A stretch of 64,000 bases of DNA, taken from JAYVJH01 sp043777595. GTDB lineage: Bacteria > Bacteroidota > Bacteroidia > Cytophagales > Spirosomataceae. Location of the stretch: positions 75,012-139,011 of the forward strand of contig JAYWHT010000044.1 in assembly GCA_043777595.1 (NCBI GenBank), written 5' to 3'. The position numbers and the translations under genes are program-made. Within the stretch, counting starts at the first letter, position 1, and the number at the start of each line of letters is the position of its first letter. The notes under the pieces are model-generated. The model searched no databases and was not told the DNA's origin. It worked only from the letters and a program-made list of their open reading frames with translations. Of this stretch, positions 25,358 to 33,736 are shown one piece after another.

Positions 25358-26272
25358 TTACTGAAACATCAGTCGTTGCCGAACTACGTCTCGGTTACGA
25401 AAATAGATGGCTTGGCGTAAATGGGTGTCAGATTTAATCAGAATACCAGCACCAATACCAGCAACGACCGCTCCACCAAAATACGGGAGCTTCCAGCCTT
25501 CTGTATTTCCAGCTTTCTGTACAGATATTGAACTAAGCATAGCTACAAGCCCTAATGTGTAAAGTGCCACGCCACCTAATTTGCTTCGCTGGTATTTTTG
25601 GTATGAATCTAAACCCTGAACTGAGCCTTGAAATGCGTTTTGACCAGCAACTCCCAAAAAACCCAAACGGTAAGGTTGCCCGTTTTTGATGTATTCATAC
25701 GGTTGCCAAGTACTTCGGTCATATAAATAAATAGCTTCTTGCTCATAAATTTGTTTGAACTGAGGCTGGACTGTGGCTGGCAAATCGGCCATGATGGCCT
25801 CTTGATTTCTGAGCCAAAGGGCTTTTTCAAAGTTGTTATTGGCGTTTTTGGTATATGAAACAGAAATTGATGACAATGCCGCTGCACCTATGTACATACC
25901 TAAACCGATACCAAGGTGCGTATCGAAGTTGTTAGGAGTAAAGAGCGTATTTTGCAAACCCGATATTAGAAAAGCGGTACCAGACAAATAAGCACCAAGT
26001 CCTCCCAGAGCCAACCCTAAGCCAGTTTGGCCTTGTTTTCGAGCCATGAGGTAGGTTTCTTTTGCTTCTGGCGAGATGTCAAACTCTGAGGCTACTCGCC
26101 GCCAGTGTGTGCCGATAGGTTGGCGACCAGTGCCACTCGTCCAAGTGCGAAGCGATACAAAAGCACAGGATTTATCATAGGCTCGGTTAAATGATTGGTC
26201 TGTGAGCGTATCGGTTTGGGCATTTGCAAAACTAACCAACAACAAAAGCAAGGCTGTACATAATGTTTTCAT
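25358..26272 (-). CDS. Exported hypothetical protein with internal duplication
   Basis: 304 aa from the ATG at 26272, which gives a clean signal peptide (MKTLCTALLLLLVSFANA). The mature part contains two related halves: a glycine-rich double hydrophobic segment followed by a polar stretch ending in ALWLRNQEAI (first) and AIYFRNRDVV (second). The pattern suggests tandem duplication of a membrane-hairpin unit of about 100 residues. I do not recognise the family. It lies between the glycerol channel and the MATE gene, same strand as the latter. Confidence 0.75.
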   Translation of the reverse strand: MKTLCTALLLLLVSFANAQTDTLTDQSFNRAYDKSCAFVSLRTWTSGTGRQPIGTHWRRVASEFDISPEAKETYLMARKQGQTGLGLALGGLGAYLSGTAFLISGLQNTLFTPNNFDTHLGIGLGMYIGAAALSSISVSYTKNANNNFEKALWLRNQEAIMADLPATVQPQFKQIYEQEAIYLYDRSTWQPYEYIKNGQPYRLGFLGVAGQNAFQGSVQGLDSYQKYQRSKLGGVALYTLGLVAMLSSISVQKAGNTEGWKLPYFGGAVVAGIGAGILIKSDTHLRQAIYFRNRDVVRQRLMFQ

Positions 26273-26338
26273 ATCGTTAAGGGTTTGATGGAATGTAAAT
26301 TTCAAATAATCAACGAATTAACTATTTTATTTATTGTC

Positions 26339-27724
26339 TTACACTACTTTCAGTTTCCATTTGCCACGTCTAAACACCACAACCGCCATCAGAGCCAGCA
26401 ACGACTCGCTTATGGCTACCGACCAATATACACCCTGCGGCCCCCAATTGAGGGTTTTGGCGAGGTAGTAAGCCAGCGGAATTTCGATAGCCCAAAAAGC
26501 AACGAGGTTGATAATGGTCGGCGTAAGCGTGTCGCCAGCACCGTTGAAGGCTTGCCCCAACACCATGCCATAGGCAAAAAACAAGTAACCCGCACAGATA
26601 ATTCGCAGACACAGTACGCCTTCTTCAATGACCCGAGGTTGGTCGGTCAGAGAAGAAATAATTTGAGGTGCAAAAATGGCAAACACAATACTAACCACCA
26701 GCAAAAAAACCATGTTCAAAAAAGCAGCTCGCCATGCCGACGTAGCGGCTCGTTCGGGTTGTTTGGCTCCCAAATTTTGACCAACCAAAGCGGCTGCAGC
26801 ATTGGCCAAACCCCAAGCTGGCAATATTGTAAAAATAATAATTCGGATAGCAATCGTATAGCCAGCCACTACTTCACTACCAAAACTCGACAGAATACGG
26901 GTCAAAAATATCCAACTTGCCGACTGAATAATAAACTGGACGGTTGCGCCAGAGGCGAGTTCTACAAATTGTTTGATGAGCGTCCAGTCGGGTAATAGGT
27001 GGCGATTTTCTACTTTGATGGCCATATCGCCGTCGGTCATTTTGCGTAATTGATACAAAACCCCCAACGTGCGGCCTGTCGAAGTAGCCACGGCAGCACC
27101 CACTACACCCAAGACAGGAAAAGCGAGCAGACCAAATATAAAAAATGGGTCGAGCAAAATATTTGTACCATTGGCTATACCCAACGACCGCATGGCATAC
27201 GAAGCATTGCCCGCCCCACGCAACACACCGCTCAGGGTGTAGAGCAAAATAATGGCTGGACTACTGGCAAACATAATGCGGGTATAGTTGAGGCCATGCG
27301 CTATGAGCGAGTCGTCGGCACCCATGATGCGTAAGATGTCTTCGGCAAAAATAAACCCTGGAATACCAATAATAGCCGCCAAGGCCAATGAAATCAAAAT
27401 AACCTGTCCTGCGGCGTGGCTGGCGGCTTCGGGATTTTGCTCACCAATGCGGCGAGACACAATAGCCGAGGCTGCCGTACTAAAACCCCAGGCAATAGAG
27501 TAAACAATCGTCAGTACCGATTCTGTCAGACCGACTGTGGCCACAGCTTCTGTACCAACTCTCGACACAAAAGCTACGTCAGTAATGGCAAAAAGGGCTT
27601 CTAAACTCATTTCCAAAACGGCAGGTACGGCCAACATAAAAATAGCAAGGTTAATGCTGCCCTTAGTAAAGTCATGCTCGTCGCCTCTGAAAGCCGCCCA
27701 AAATGTGTCTAATAGTTTTTTCAT
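26339..27724 (-). CDS. MATE family efflux transporter
   Basis: 461 aa, 12 predicted helices in two related halves. The N-terminal FMLAVPAVLEMSLEALFAITDVAFVSRVGTEA start and YSIAWGFSTAASAIVSRRIGEQNPEAA are typical of MatE proteins of the DinF/NorM superfamily, which export cationic drugs or lipidic compounds with Na+ or H+. Substrate unknown. Single gene with an A-rich repeat upstream (27778-27815). Confidence 0.93.
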   Translation of the reverse strand: MKKLLDTFWAAFRGDEHDFTKGSINLAIFMLAVPAVLEMSLEALFAITDVAFVSRVGTEAVATVGLTESVLTIVYSIAWGFSTAASAIVSRRIGEQNPEAASHAAGQVILISLALAAIIGIPGFIFAEDILRIMGADDSLIAHGLNYTRIMFASSPAIILLYTLSGVLRGAGNASYAMRSLGIANGTNILLDPFFIFGLLAFPVLGVVGAAVATSTGRTLGVLYQLRKMTDGDMAIKVENRHLLPDWTLIKQFVELASGATVQFIIQSASWIFLTRILSSFGSEVVAGYTIAIRIIIFTILPAWGLANAAAALVGQNLGAKQPERAATSAWRAAFLNMVFLLVVSIVFAIFAPQIISSLTDQPRVIEEGVLCLRIICAGYLFFAYGMVLGQAFNGAGDTLTPTIINLVAFWAIEIPLAYYLAKTLNWGPQGVYWSVAISESLLALMAVVVFRRGKWKLKVV

Positions 27725-27777
27725 AAAATTTCGTTTCAGACCACAATAATAAGGCCATTAAATATTGAAACAAATTA

Positions 27778-27815
27778 AGAGAATGAAAAAATGAAGATAA
27801 TGAAAAAAATGAAAG
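27778..27815. repeat. ATGAAA-rich imperfect tandem repeat upstream of MATE gene
   Basis: Repeated TGAARR/AATGAAAAAAATGAA units. A close match lies at 51227-51266, likewise just upstream of a leftward gene (mnmA). The shared core is AATGAAAAAAATGAA. Confidence 0.5.
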
Positions 27816-27950
27816 TAACCTTGAGTTTAATCAGTTTCTTTGGCTGACTTAAACTTAAATAAAATTAAGCGGGTTATCGCTGTAATTAGAATACAAGATA
27901 GTTGTTTTAGTGTACAAGTATCTTATTATCAAATAATTAAAAAATATTCG

Positions 27951-27976
27951 CATCTTACATCTCACATCTCGCATCT
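27951..27976. repeat. 7-bp tandem repeat CATCTYR
   Basis: CATCTTA, CATCTCA, CATCTCG and CATCT in a row: 3.7 copies of a 7-bp unit just upstream of the THUMP-like methyltransferase gene. A related 7-bp array is at 44400-44420. Confidence 0.7.
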
Positions 27977-27988
27977 ATTTTTTGAGTT

Positions 27989-29215
27989 TTGGTTTTATAT
28001 TTGGCTAAAAAATCAATCAATTTGTCCACTCCTCTCACATTCAGCCTTGCTGACCAGGCTTTTGTTCAGGCCCATCTCAACGATGATGCTACCAAACTGC
28101 TCCTCAAACTACCACCTGCCCAACGCTGGCTGGCCGAGCAGATTATAACTCGCCAAAAAGTCAAAAACAAACTACCTACTTGGTGCCACAACCCAGCCGT
28201 TTTGTTCCCTGTTTCGTTGTCGGTCGAGCAGAGTTCGTCTGAAATTACTGCCCAACACAAAGCCTCGTTGGTTTCGGGTCGGTTACTGATTGATGCCACG
28301 GGCGGTATGGGCGTTGATGCTTTTTATATGGCCAAACGATTTGAAAAAGTAATTTATATTGAACAAAAGCCAGAATTAGTACAGCTCGCTTGCTATAATT
28401 TTCAACAACTGGGTGCTACTAATATTGACTGCGTTTGTGGTGAAGCGATGCAGTTTTTGAACGATTTTACAGACCCAATCGACTGGCTTTATCTCGACCC
28501 CGCTCGCCGCTCAGTTACTCAAAAAAAAGTACATCAATTAGCCGATTGTGAGCCTGATGTCGTTAAAAATTTAAAATTACTATTTCAAAAAACAAACAAT
28601 ATCCTCATCAAAACCTCGCCATTACTCGACATCAAACAGGCTATTGAAGATTTGCAGTTGGTCAATAAAATTTGTGTCGTAGCCGTCGAAAATGAATGTA
28701 AAGAGGTACTATTCAAACTAAAAAAAGATAAAACGGACTTGGTTGAAATTGGCCGAAATATTGATATTCAGACAGTAAACTACGCTAAAAATCAAACCCA
28801 GTTTTTTGATTTTGATTTTCAATCAGAACAGCAAACGGTTGCTACTTTTAGCAATCCGCTCAAATATTTGTACGAACCCAATGTAGCCGTTCTCAAAGCA
28901 GGGGCTTTCAGGTGTTTGGGCAATCGGTTTGAGTTAATGAAAATCAGCCCACATAGCCATTTATATACTTCGACAGAATTACGAGCTGATTTTTCGGGAC
29001 GAATATTTGAAATAATAGCTACCGTAAAAGTCAATAGTCAAGACATTGAACCCTATTTGACAGACCGAAAAGCAAACTTGACTGTAAGGAATTTTCCGAT
29101 TGGGGTAGAAGAATTGCGTAAAAAACTAAAACTGAAAGACGGCGGCAACGTATATTTATTTGCCACAACGCTACACAACAACGACAAACAGATTGTGATT
29201 TGTCGAAAATTATGA
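27989..29215 (+). CDS. Class I SAM-dependent methyltransferase with THUMP-like domain
   Basis: Up to 408 aa. Motif I is LLIDATGGMGVDAFYMA near 99-115 and motif IV is WLYLDPARRS near 166-175. The C-terminal part (PLKYLYEPNVAVLKAGAFRCLG...) matches the THUMP-like domain found in a Bacteroidota family related to PG_1098, probably acting on RNA. The start is uncertain: only TTG codons are available at 27989 and 28022, and homologues begin near the later one. It overlaps the next gene by 4 bp (ATGA). Confidence 0.83.
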   Translation: MVLYLAKKSINLSTPLTFSLADQAFVQAHLNDDATKLLLKLPPAQRWLAEQIITRQKVKNKLPTWCHNPAVLFPVSLSVEQSSSEITAQHKASLVSGRLLIDATGGMGVDAFYMAKRFEKVIYIEQKPELVQLACYNFQQLGATNIDCVCGEAMQFLNDFTDPIDWLYLDPARRSVTQKKVHQLADCEPDVVKNLKLLFQKTNNILIKTSPLLDIKQAIEDLQLVNKICVVAVENECKEVLFKLKKDKTDLVEIGRNIDIQTVNYAKNQTQFFDFDFQSEQQTVATFSNPLKYLYEPNVAVLKAGAFRCLGNRFELMKISPHSHLYTSTELRADFSGRIFEIIATVKVNSQDIEPYLTDRKANLTVRNFPIGVEELRKKLKLKDGGNVYLFATTLHNNDKQIVICRKL

Positions 29216-30027
29216 TAAAATATTATAAATATGCCCATTGGTTGAGTTTGGACGTAGTGCTGGGTGCAGTGCTGTGTCATTGTATGGCCGCTCGGTTGGC
29301 TGGTGCGCTCATTAACTGGTCGGTAATTATTGTTTTGGCAATAACTGTTTTTTGTATTTACTTGACAGACAGAATTTTAGACAATCAAAAGGCCATTCAA
29401 ACCACCGCCCGACACCAGTTTCAGAGTCAGCATCAAGATTTGCTAATCAAAATTGTCATTGGCTTAGTAATTATTTCTTTTGTACTACTTTTTTGGTTGC
29501 CGAAAGCAGTTTTATGGTTTGGTTTTGGGTTGAGTGCGGCAGTTGGCTTATATTTGTTGGCGGTTTTTAAAACAAAGCTCACAAGTAGTTTTGGAGTTTA
29601 TAAAGATGTTTTTGTGCCGATTATTTACAGTTTGGGAGTGTGGGGAACGGCACTGGTTTTACGACCCAAAATAGAGTGGGAAAGCTATGTGCTGGGAGCG
29701 GCATTTTGGCTTGTTGTGCAGCAAAGTTTGTTATCAAATGCTTATTTTGAATCATTCACAGTCGAAGAGGGCGAGTCGTTTCCTATTATTTGGGGCGAAT
29801 CTAAAACACAACGATTACTCAAAATTATTTTTTGGGTTATCGTTGTTATTTGTGTTACTTCGATCATTATTACCAATAATCGCTTTGCATTGCGAACGGC
29901 CTTTGTTTTGATTTTGATGGCTGGCATCAATCAATGGCTCACAACAAACCCCAGGCAATGGTTAAATAATGACCGTTATCGTTTTGTATTAGAGGCGATT
30001 TTTTTGATGCCACTTATGATATTATAA
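29212..30027 (+). CDS. Polytopic membrane protein, UbiA-like
   Basis: 271 aa from the ATG at 29212, overlapping the upstream stop (ATGA). About seven to eight hydrophobic helices. A TDRILDNQ segment near 48 recalls the first Asp-rich motif of UbiA prenyltransferases, but the full NDxxDxxxD motif is not present and a second is not clear. It may be a distant UbiA member or unrelated. Translationally coupled to the methyltransferase gene. Confidence 0.6.
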   Translation: MIKYYKYAHWLSLDVVLGAVLCHCMAARLAGALINWSVIIVLAITVFCIYLTDRILDNQKAIQTTARHQFQSQHQDLLIKIVIGLVIISFVLLFWLPKAVLWFGFGLSAAVGLYLLAVFKTKLTSSFGVYKDVFVPIIYSLGVWGTALVLRPKIEWESYVLGAAFWLVVQQSLLSNAYFESFTVEEGESFPIIWGESKTQRLLKIIFWVIVVICVTSIIITNNRFALRTAFVLILMAGINQWLTTNPRQWLNNDRYRFVLEAIFLMPLMIL

Positions 30028-30039
30028 ATTCAATTTTGT

Positions 30040-30609
30040 ATGCAACTATCAAATGCTGTTTCCGATGCCCTTGTGGCCGTGATGAGTATCGCTGTGTTCT
30101 TTCATTTTTTTGCCCGTATGTCGTTCAATGATAAAATTGTATGGGGCTTGTTTTTTTCAATCGTTGCCAGTGCGGCCGTGGCTGGTACTTGTCGATTTTT
30201 GGGAATGGCCGAAGTCGTGCCACTCCACCAGAGCCTGACATCATTAGGCGGAACGCTGGGCGTAGTGGCGCTCATGGCCGGTATTTGGACATTAGTAAAC
30301 CAACAAACGGCCTCCCGTGGGCTTTTGATTGCTATCGTTGTGGCTGGGCTGGCCTTATTTGTGTTGTTTTTAGATGTTCGTTTCAAGCCTTTTGAGCAGG
30401 TCGTTCAGTCGTTGGGTATGCTGGTTGGTATGTGTTTTGCGGTTTGGGGAATGACAAAAAAATACCAAAAATCAATCTGGATTGTGGCAGGTATTATGGT
30501 CATTGCACTTGGCACACAGGTTCTAAATCGGCTTTTACCATTCAATCCAACAGATGTTTATCACTACTCGTTGGTGGCCATGATGTACTGTTTTGGGCGA
30601 GCGGTTTGA
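30040..30609 (+). CDS. Hypothetical membrane protein (DUF6962-like)
   Basis: 189 aa with six hydrophobic helices and short polar loops; ends FGRAV. The N-terminus (MQLSNAVSDALVAVMSIAVFFHFF) resembles a small family of Bacteroidota membrane proteins annotated DUF6962. It follows the UbiA-like gene by 12 bp, so the three rightward genes from 27989 form a likely operon. It ends 1 bp before the convergent glycosyltransferase gene. Confidence 0.7.
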   Translation: MQLSNAVSDALVAVMSIAVFFHFFARMSFNDKIVWGLFFSIVASAAVAGTCRFLGMAEVVPLHQSLTSLGGTLGVVALMAGIWTLVNQQTASRGLLIAIVVAGLALFVLFLDVRFKPFEQVVQSLGMLVGMCFAVWGMTKKYQKSIWIVAGIMVIALGTQVLNRLLPFNPTDVYHYSLVAMMYCFGRAV

Positions 30610-30610
30610 G

Positions 30611-31630
30611 TTATTTACCAATCAATCGTTTCAAAAAATCGTAGGCGTATGTGGCTACGAGCCAGCTTTTTCTTTTCAGATTGTCAGCCATAATTTTAAA
30701 GCGAGTATCAAATCTGAGCGTAGTGGTATAGTCGTAGCTTTTGGTCAAATAATCAAGTGCATTCTGCTCGCTCAGTTTATAATTGTCGGCCTTTGAATAT
30801 GCCTGAATACCCTGCCCCACACTATTAAAAGGCGAGTGAGTAGCGTATTGTTCCAACGACAAATGTTTGAACTCATAACCGTCATTGACCATCTGATAAA
30901 ACCACGTTGTACCCAAATCTGCTCCGCCCCATACTCCACCAAAACACCGTTTAGAGCCTTCTGGCAGGGTATTTTTTCTGTAAACAGCGGTATCAATCAT
31001 ACAGGTATATTCGTTGAGGCGGCACTCAGGTAATGGAAAATAGCGACCCGATTCAATGATTTCGATGTCTAATTTTTTTCTGGGCGTATTTTGTAAATAA
31101 TACAACTCTAAGGCTTCGGACTGAGAAAACGTGGTTTTATATTGCACAAATCCGTTGCATTTATTGGCAAACGAAGGCCCTGCAGGGCAAGACCAACATT
31201 GTCCGATTGAGCCTAAACCAGCGTATTTGCCATTACTTTCAGCATAGTTTTCTAACATCTGGCCAGCCATATCGTTGTGATAAAGCATATCGTTGTGCAT
31301 AATAAGCACAAATGGCTTATCGCTTTTTTCTAAGGCATATTGATACGGAATGCTCCAACGTAAATCTTGATTGTTTTTAACTTCCAAGTCATCGAGCGGC
31401 CCCAGTGCATAAAAATACTGGGGGTGGTAAGTTTTTACTTTTACTTTATTTTTGAGTGCATCTAAGACAACATAAATACCAGAATGAGTATCAAAAGGTT
31501 GCTTTTTTTCGACAGTAATATAAACAGTATCAATGTGATTGTGGCTGTATTTGAGGAGAGACAATATCGAAACAATGGTCTGATAGGGCTTGCCATAGTA
31601 AACAATACTGACATCAATGTTTTTGGGCAT
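30611..31630 (-). CDS. GT-A-type glycosyltransferase-like protein
   Basis: 339 aa from the ATG at 31630. DVSIVYYGKPYQTIVSIL at the start is a family-2-like opening, and VLIMHNDMLYHNDM near 110 holds a DxD-like acidic pair at the expected distance. Cysteines cluster near 140-165 and 205-235. The alternative upstream start (31681) would translate the terminator of the preceding gene and is rejected. Probable cytoplasmic glycosyltransferase; acceptor unknown. Confidence 0.7.
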   Translation of the reverse strand: MPKNIDVSIVYYGKPYQTIVSILSLLKYSHNHIDTVYITVEKKQPFDTHSGIYVVLDALKNKVKVKTYHPQYFYALGPLDDLEVKNNQDLRWSIPYQYALEKSDKPFVLIMHNDMLYHNDMAGQMLENYAESNGKYAGLGSIGQCWSCPAGPSFANKCNGFVQYKTTFSQSEALELYYLQNTPRKKLDIEIIESGRYFPLPECRLNEYTCMIDTAVYRKNTLPEGSKRCFGGVWGGADLGTTWFYQMVNDGYEFKHLSLEQYATHSPFNSVGQGIQAYSKADNYKLSEQNALDYLTKSYDYTTTLRFDTRFKIMADNLKRKSWLVATYAYDFLKRLIGK

Positions 31631-31677
31631 AAAAAAACTACTTTGTTTGAAATTTTCACAAATATCAAACAAAGTAG
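31631..31677 (-). terminator. Intrinsic terminator abutting the glycosyltransferase start
   Basis: On the minus strand CTACTTTGTTTGA (31677-31665) pairs perfectly with TCAAACAAAGTAG (31650-31638) over a 14-nt loop and is followed by seven T. The next base begins the ATG at 31630. It terminates the Gfo/Idh/MocA gene (ends 31706). Confidence 0.85.
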
Positions 31678-31705
31678 CCATAAAATCAAGATATAAAGGC
31701 GGTTA

Positions 31706-33037
31706 TTAGTACTTAAAGACCTTTCCGCCAGCCATAACTTCCTGTGTTTTTTCGTCAAATGTTACCCTCATACCTGTACGATAGGCAGCGTTGGCCATGA
31801 TGGTAGCGATGGAGTGCTGGTAGCCTGCTTCGATGGGCGCATTTGGTGTTTTGCGGTTACGCACACATTCCATCCAGTTTTTGACGTGGTTGTAGGTCAG
31901 TGGGTCGCCGCCTGTGTTTGCACCAGACTCTACCTTGACACCTTCCAATTTTAGAGGTGGCAGTAAATTGGCTTTGAGTCCCATTGCGCCTGCCTCACGC
32001 TCACGCAAGCCGCCCGTAGCACTTATTTCGTTGGTGTCTAAGTTTATCATACCGCCATTAGAATAGTATAATTCTTTGGTTTCGCCAGCCGAGTTTGAAA
32101 AGCGACTTGTAAACTGCACCTGAAAGCCAGTAGTTGGGTCGTTGAGAGGGCCATAGTCAAACACCACTGTCAGTGTATCGGGGTTTGTTCGGCCATCTTT
32201 CCATTGATAAATACCCCCATTGGCTACTGCCGACCGTGGGTGTGCCAAGCCACTAAACCAGTGTACGGTATCAATCTGGTGGCTCATCCATTGGCCAGGA
32301 ATACCTGATGAATAAGGCCAAAATAGCCTATATTCCAAGTACTTACGAGGGTCGAATGCTACTTTTGGGCGGTTAATCTGGTAGCGCAACCAGTCCACAT
32401 CGCTTTCTTTGAGTGTACTCGTTAGCTCGGGTCTGCGCCAGCGGCCGGGCTGGTTTACGTTCCACATCAACTCTACCATGACGATTGGCCCAAACTTACC
32501 CGATTTGATGTATTCGTCGGCTGCCCAATAGTTAGTGCCGCTTCTTCTTTGAGACCCGATTTGTACAATTTTTCCTGATGCTTTCACAGCTTTCAACACG
32601 GCACGGTTGTCTTCCATGGTTTCGGCCAATGGTTTTTCGCAATATACATCACAACCTGCCCTGACGGCCTCAATGGCATGAACGGCGTGCTGGAAGTCGG
32701 CGGTGCTGATAAACACTGCGTCCACCATTTTGGAGTCGTAGAGTTCGTCGTTGTTTCTAAATATTTTTACGTCGTTGCCAAGTTGTTTTTCAAGATAGGC
32801 TTTGCCTTCGTCTCGGCGGCGGTTCCAGATGTCTGACAGAGCCACCATTTCAAAATTCATACTTTTTGATAAATCTCTGAAAGGCTGCACGTGCGAATAG
32901 CGGTGTCTATCGGCAAAACCTACGCAGGCCACTCGCACACGGTCGTTTGAGCCAATGATTTTGGCATAGCTTTTGGCCGAAAAAGCTGATGCTGCCCCCG
33001 CCAATATTGATTGTCTAATAAAATCTCGTCTTTGCAT
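31706..33037 (-). CDS. Exported Gfo/Idh/MocA family oxidoreductase
   Basis: 443 aa from the ATG at 33037 (MQRRDFIRQSILAGAASAF), a twin-arginine-like leader; the upstream frame is not family-like. The NAD(P)-binding Rossmann domain begins VRVACVGFADRHRY, and CEKPLAETMEDNRAVLKA near 155 is the conserved E-K-P site. The family oxidises sugar hydroxyls; Tat-type secreted members with DUF1080 and isomerase partners act in 3-keto-sugar pathways in the periplasm. The cluster continues at 33737 and 35121, separated here by a dead gene and repeats. Substrate not known. Confidence 0.9.
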   Translation of the reverse strand: MQRRDFIRQSILAGAASAFSAKSYAKIIGSNDRVRVACVGFADRHRYSHVQPFRDLSKSMNFEMVALSDIWNRRRDEGKAYLEKQLGNDVKIFRNNDELYDSKMVDAVFISTADFQHAVHAIEAVRAGCDVYCEKPLAETMEDNRAVLKAVKASGKIVQIGSQRRSGTNYWAADEYIKSGKFGPIVMVELMWNVNQPGRWRRPELTSTLKESDVDWLRYQINRPKVAFDPRKYLEYRLFWPYSSGIPGQWMSHQIDTVHWFSGLAHPRSAVANGGIYQWKDGRTNPDTLTVVFDYGPLNDPTTGFQVQFTSRFSNSAGETKELYYSNGGMINLDTNEISATGGLREREAGAMGLKANLLPPLKLEGVKVESGANTGGDPLTYNHVKNWMECVRNRKTPNAPIEAGYQHSIATIMANAAYRTGMRVTFDEKTQEVMAGGKVFKY

Positions 33038-33121
33038 ATTTTTAGTTTGGTTATGATTATTGTTTGGTTCATACTTCTTTTTCTCTATGAATTCCATGCC
33101 TTTGCGGTCTATAATTTTTAA

Positions 33122-33724
33122 ACATGGAGGCACAGATTACATAGAGAAAAATTATTCTTTTGGCAATTTAGCAAAGTCCGCTGTAACAAGCGATACCATT
33201 TGACTTCTTATATTTTCACAATTAAAATTTATCAATAAACCTTTGGCTTTTTGGCTTAATTTGAGGTATGAAAGTAATTGTGCTTTAAAAAGTGGAATCA
33301 TCGTTTCAACCGCTTTGAGTTCGACAACTATTATATTATTTACCACAATATCCAATCGTAACTCATGCGACAATTCTTTGCCTCGCCATATTATTGGTAC
33401 ACGTTGTTGGCTCGTAACAGTAAACTCATTCTGTCGTAATTCTTCAATAAAACAAGCTTCGTAAACAGATTTTAATAAACCAGGTCATAATTCTTTATGA
33501 ACATTGATAGCACAGCCAATGATTTTATAAGAAACGTCATTGATATATTTCTGCGTAATTTCCATTTTTCTAAATACTTTTTCGTGAACCTCCATGACTT
33601 TCGTGCCTCTGTGGTAAAGAAATCAAGCACGGAGGCACAGAGAACACAAATATTTTTCCCTCCTTGAATCTTTATATTCTTCGTGCCTCTGTGGTAAAGA
33701 AATCAGACACGGAGGCACAGAGAA
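33122..33724. repeat. Family of GTGCCTC...GAGGCAC palindromic elements
   Basis: Two near-identical 43-44-bp copies lie at 33601-33643 and 33681-33724; each has GTGCCTC and GAGGCAC arms about 20 bp apart and they differ only near the centre. A half copy (GGAGGCACAGA) lies at 33125-33135, followed by the same GAGAAAAATTA as at 33729. They flank the dead GxxExxY gene. Confidence 0.75.
33152..33565 (-). pseudogene. GxxExxY protein gene with a nonsense codon
   Basis: The frame from ATG 33565 to the stop at 33152 is 137 codons with one interruption. It reads ...GCAINVHKEL, then TGA (33485-33487), then PGLLKSVYEACFIEEL, where the family has HKELGPGLLESVYE. A single G-to-T change (GGA to TGA) would explain the stop. 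The remainder (QQRVPIIWRGKEL, LDIVVNNIIVVELKAVE, LLINF) follows the family closely; D...ELK is its nuclease-like core. Function of intact members is not established. It interrupts the sugar cluster. Confidence 0.88.
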
Positions 33725-33736
33725 TATAGAGAAAAA

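Noticed and set aside
31628..31681. Upstream start for the glycosyltransferase at 31681
   Set aside because: It would translate the stem-loop of the preceding gene's terminator.
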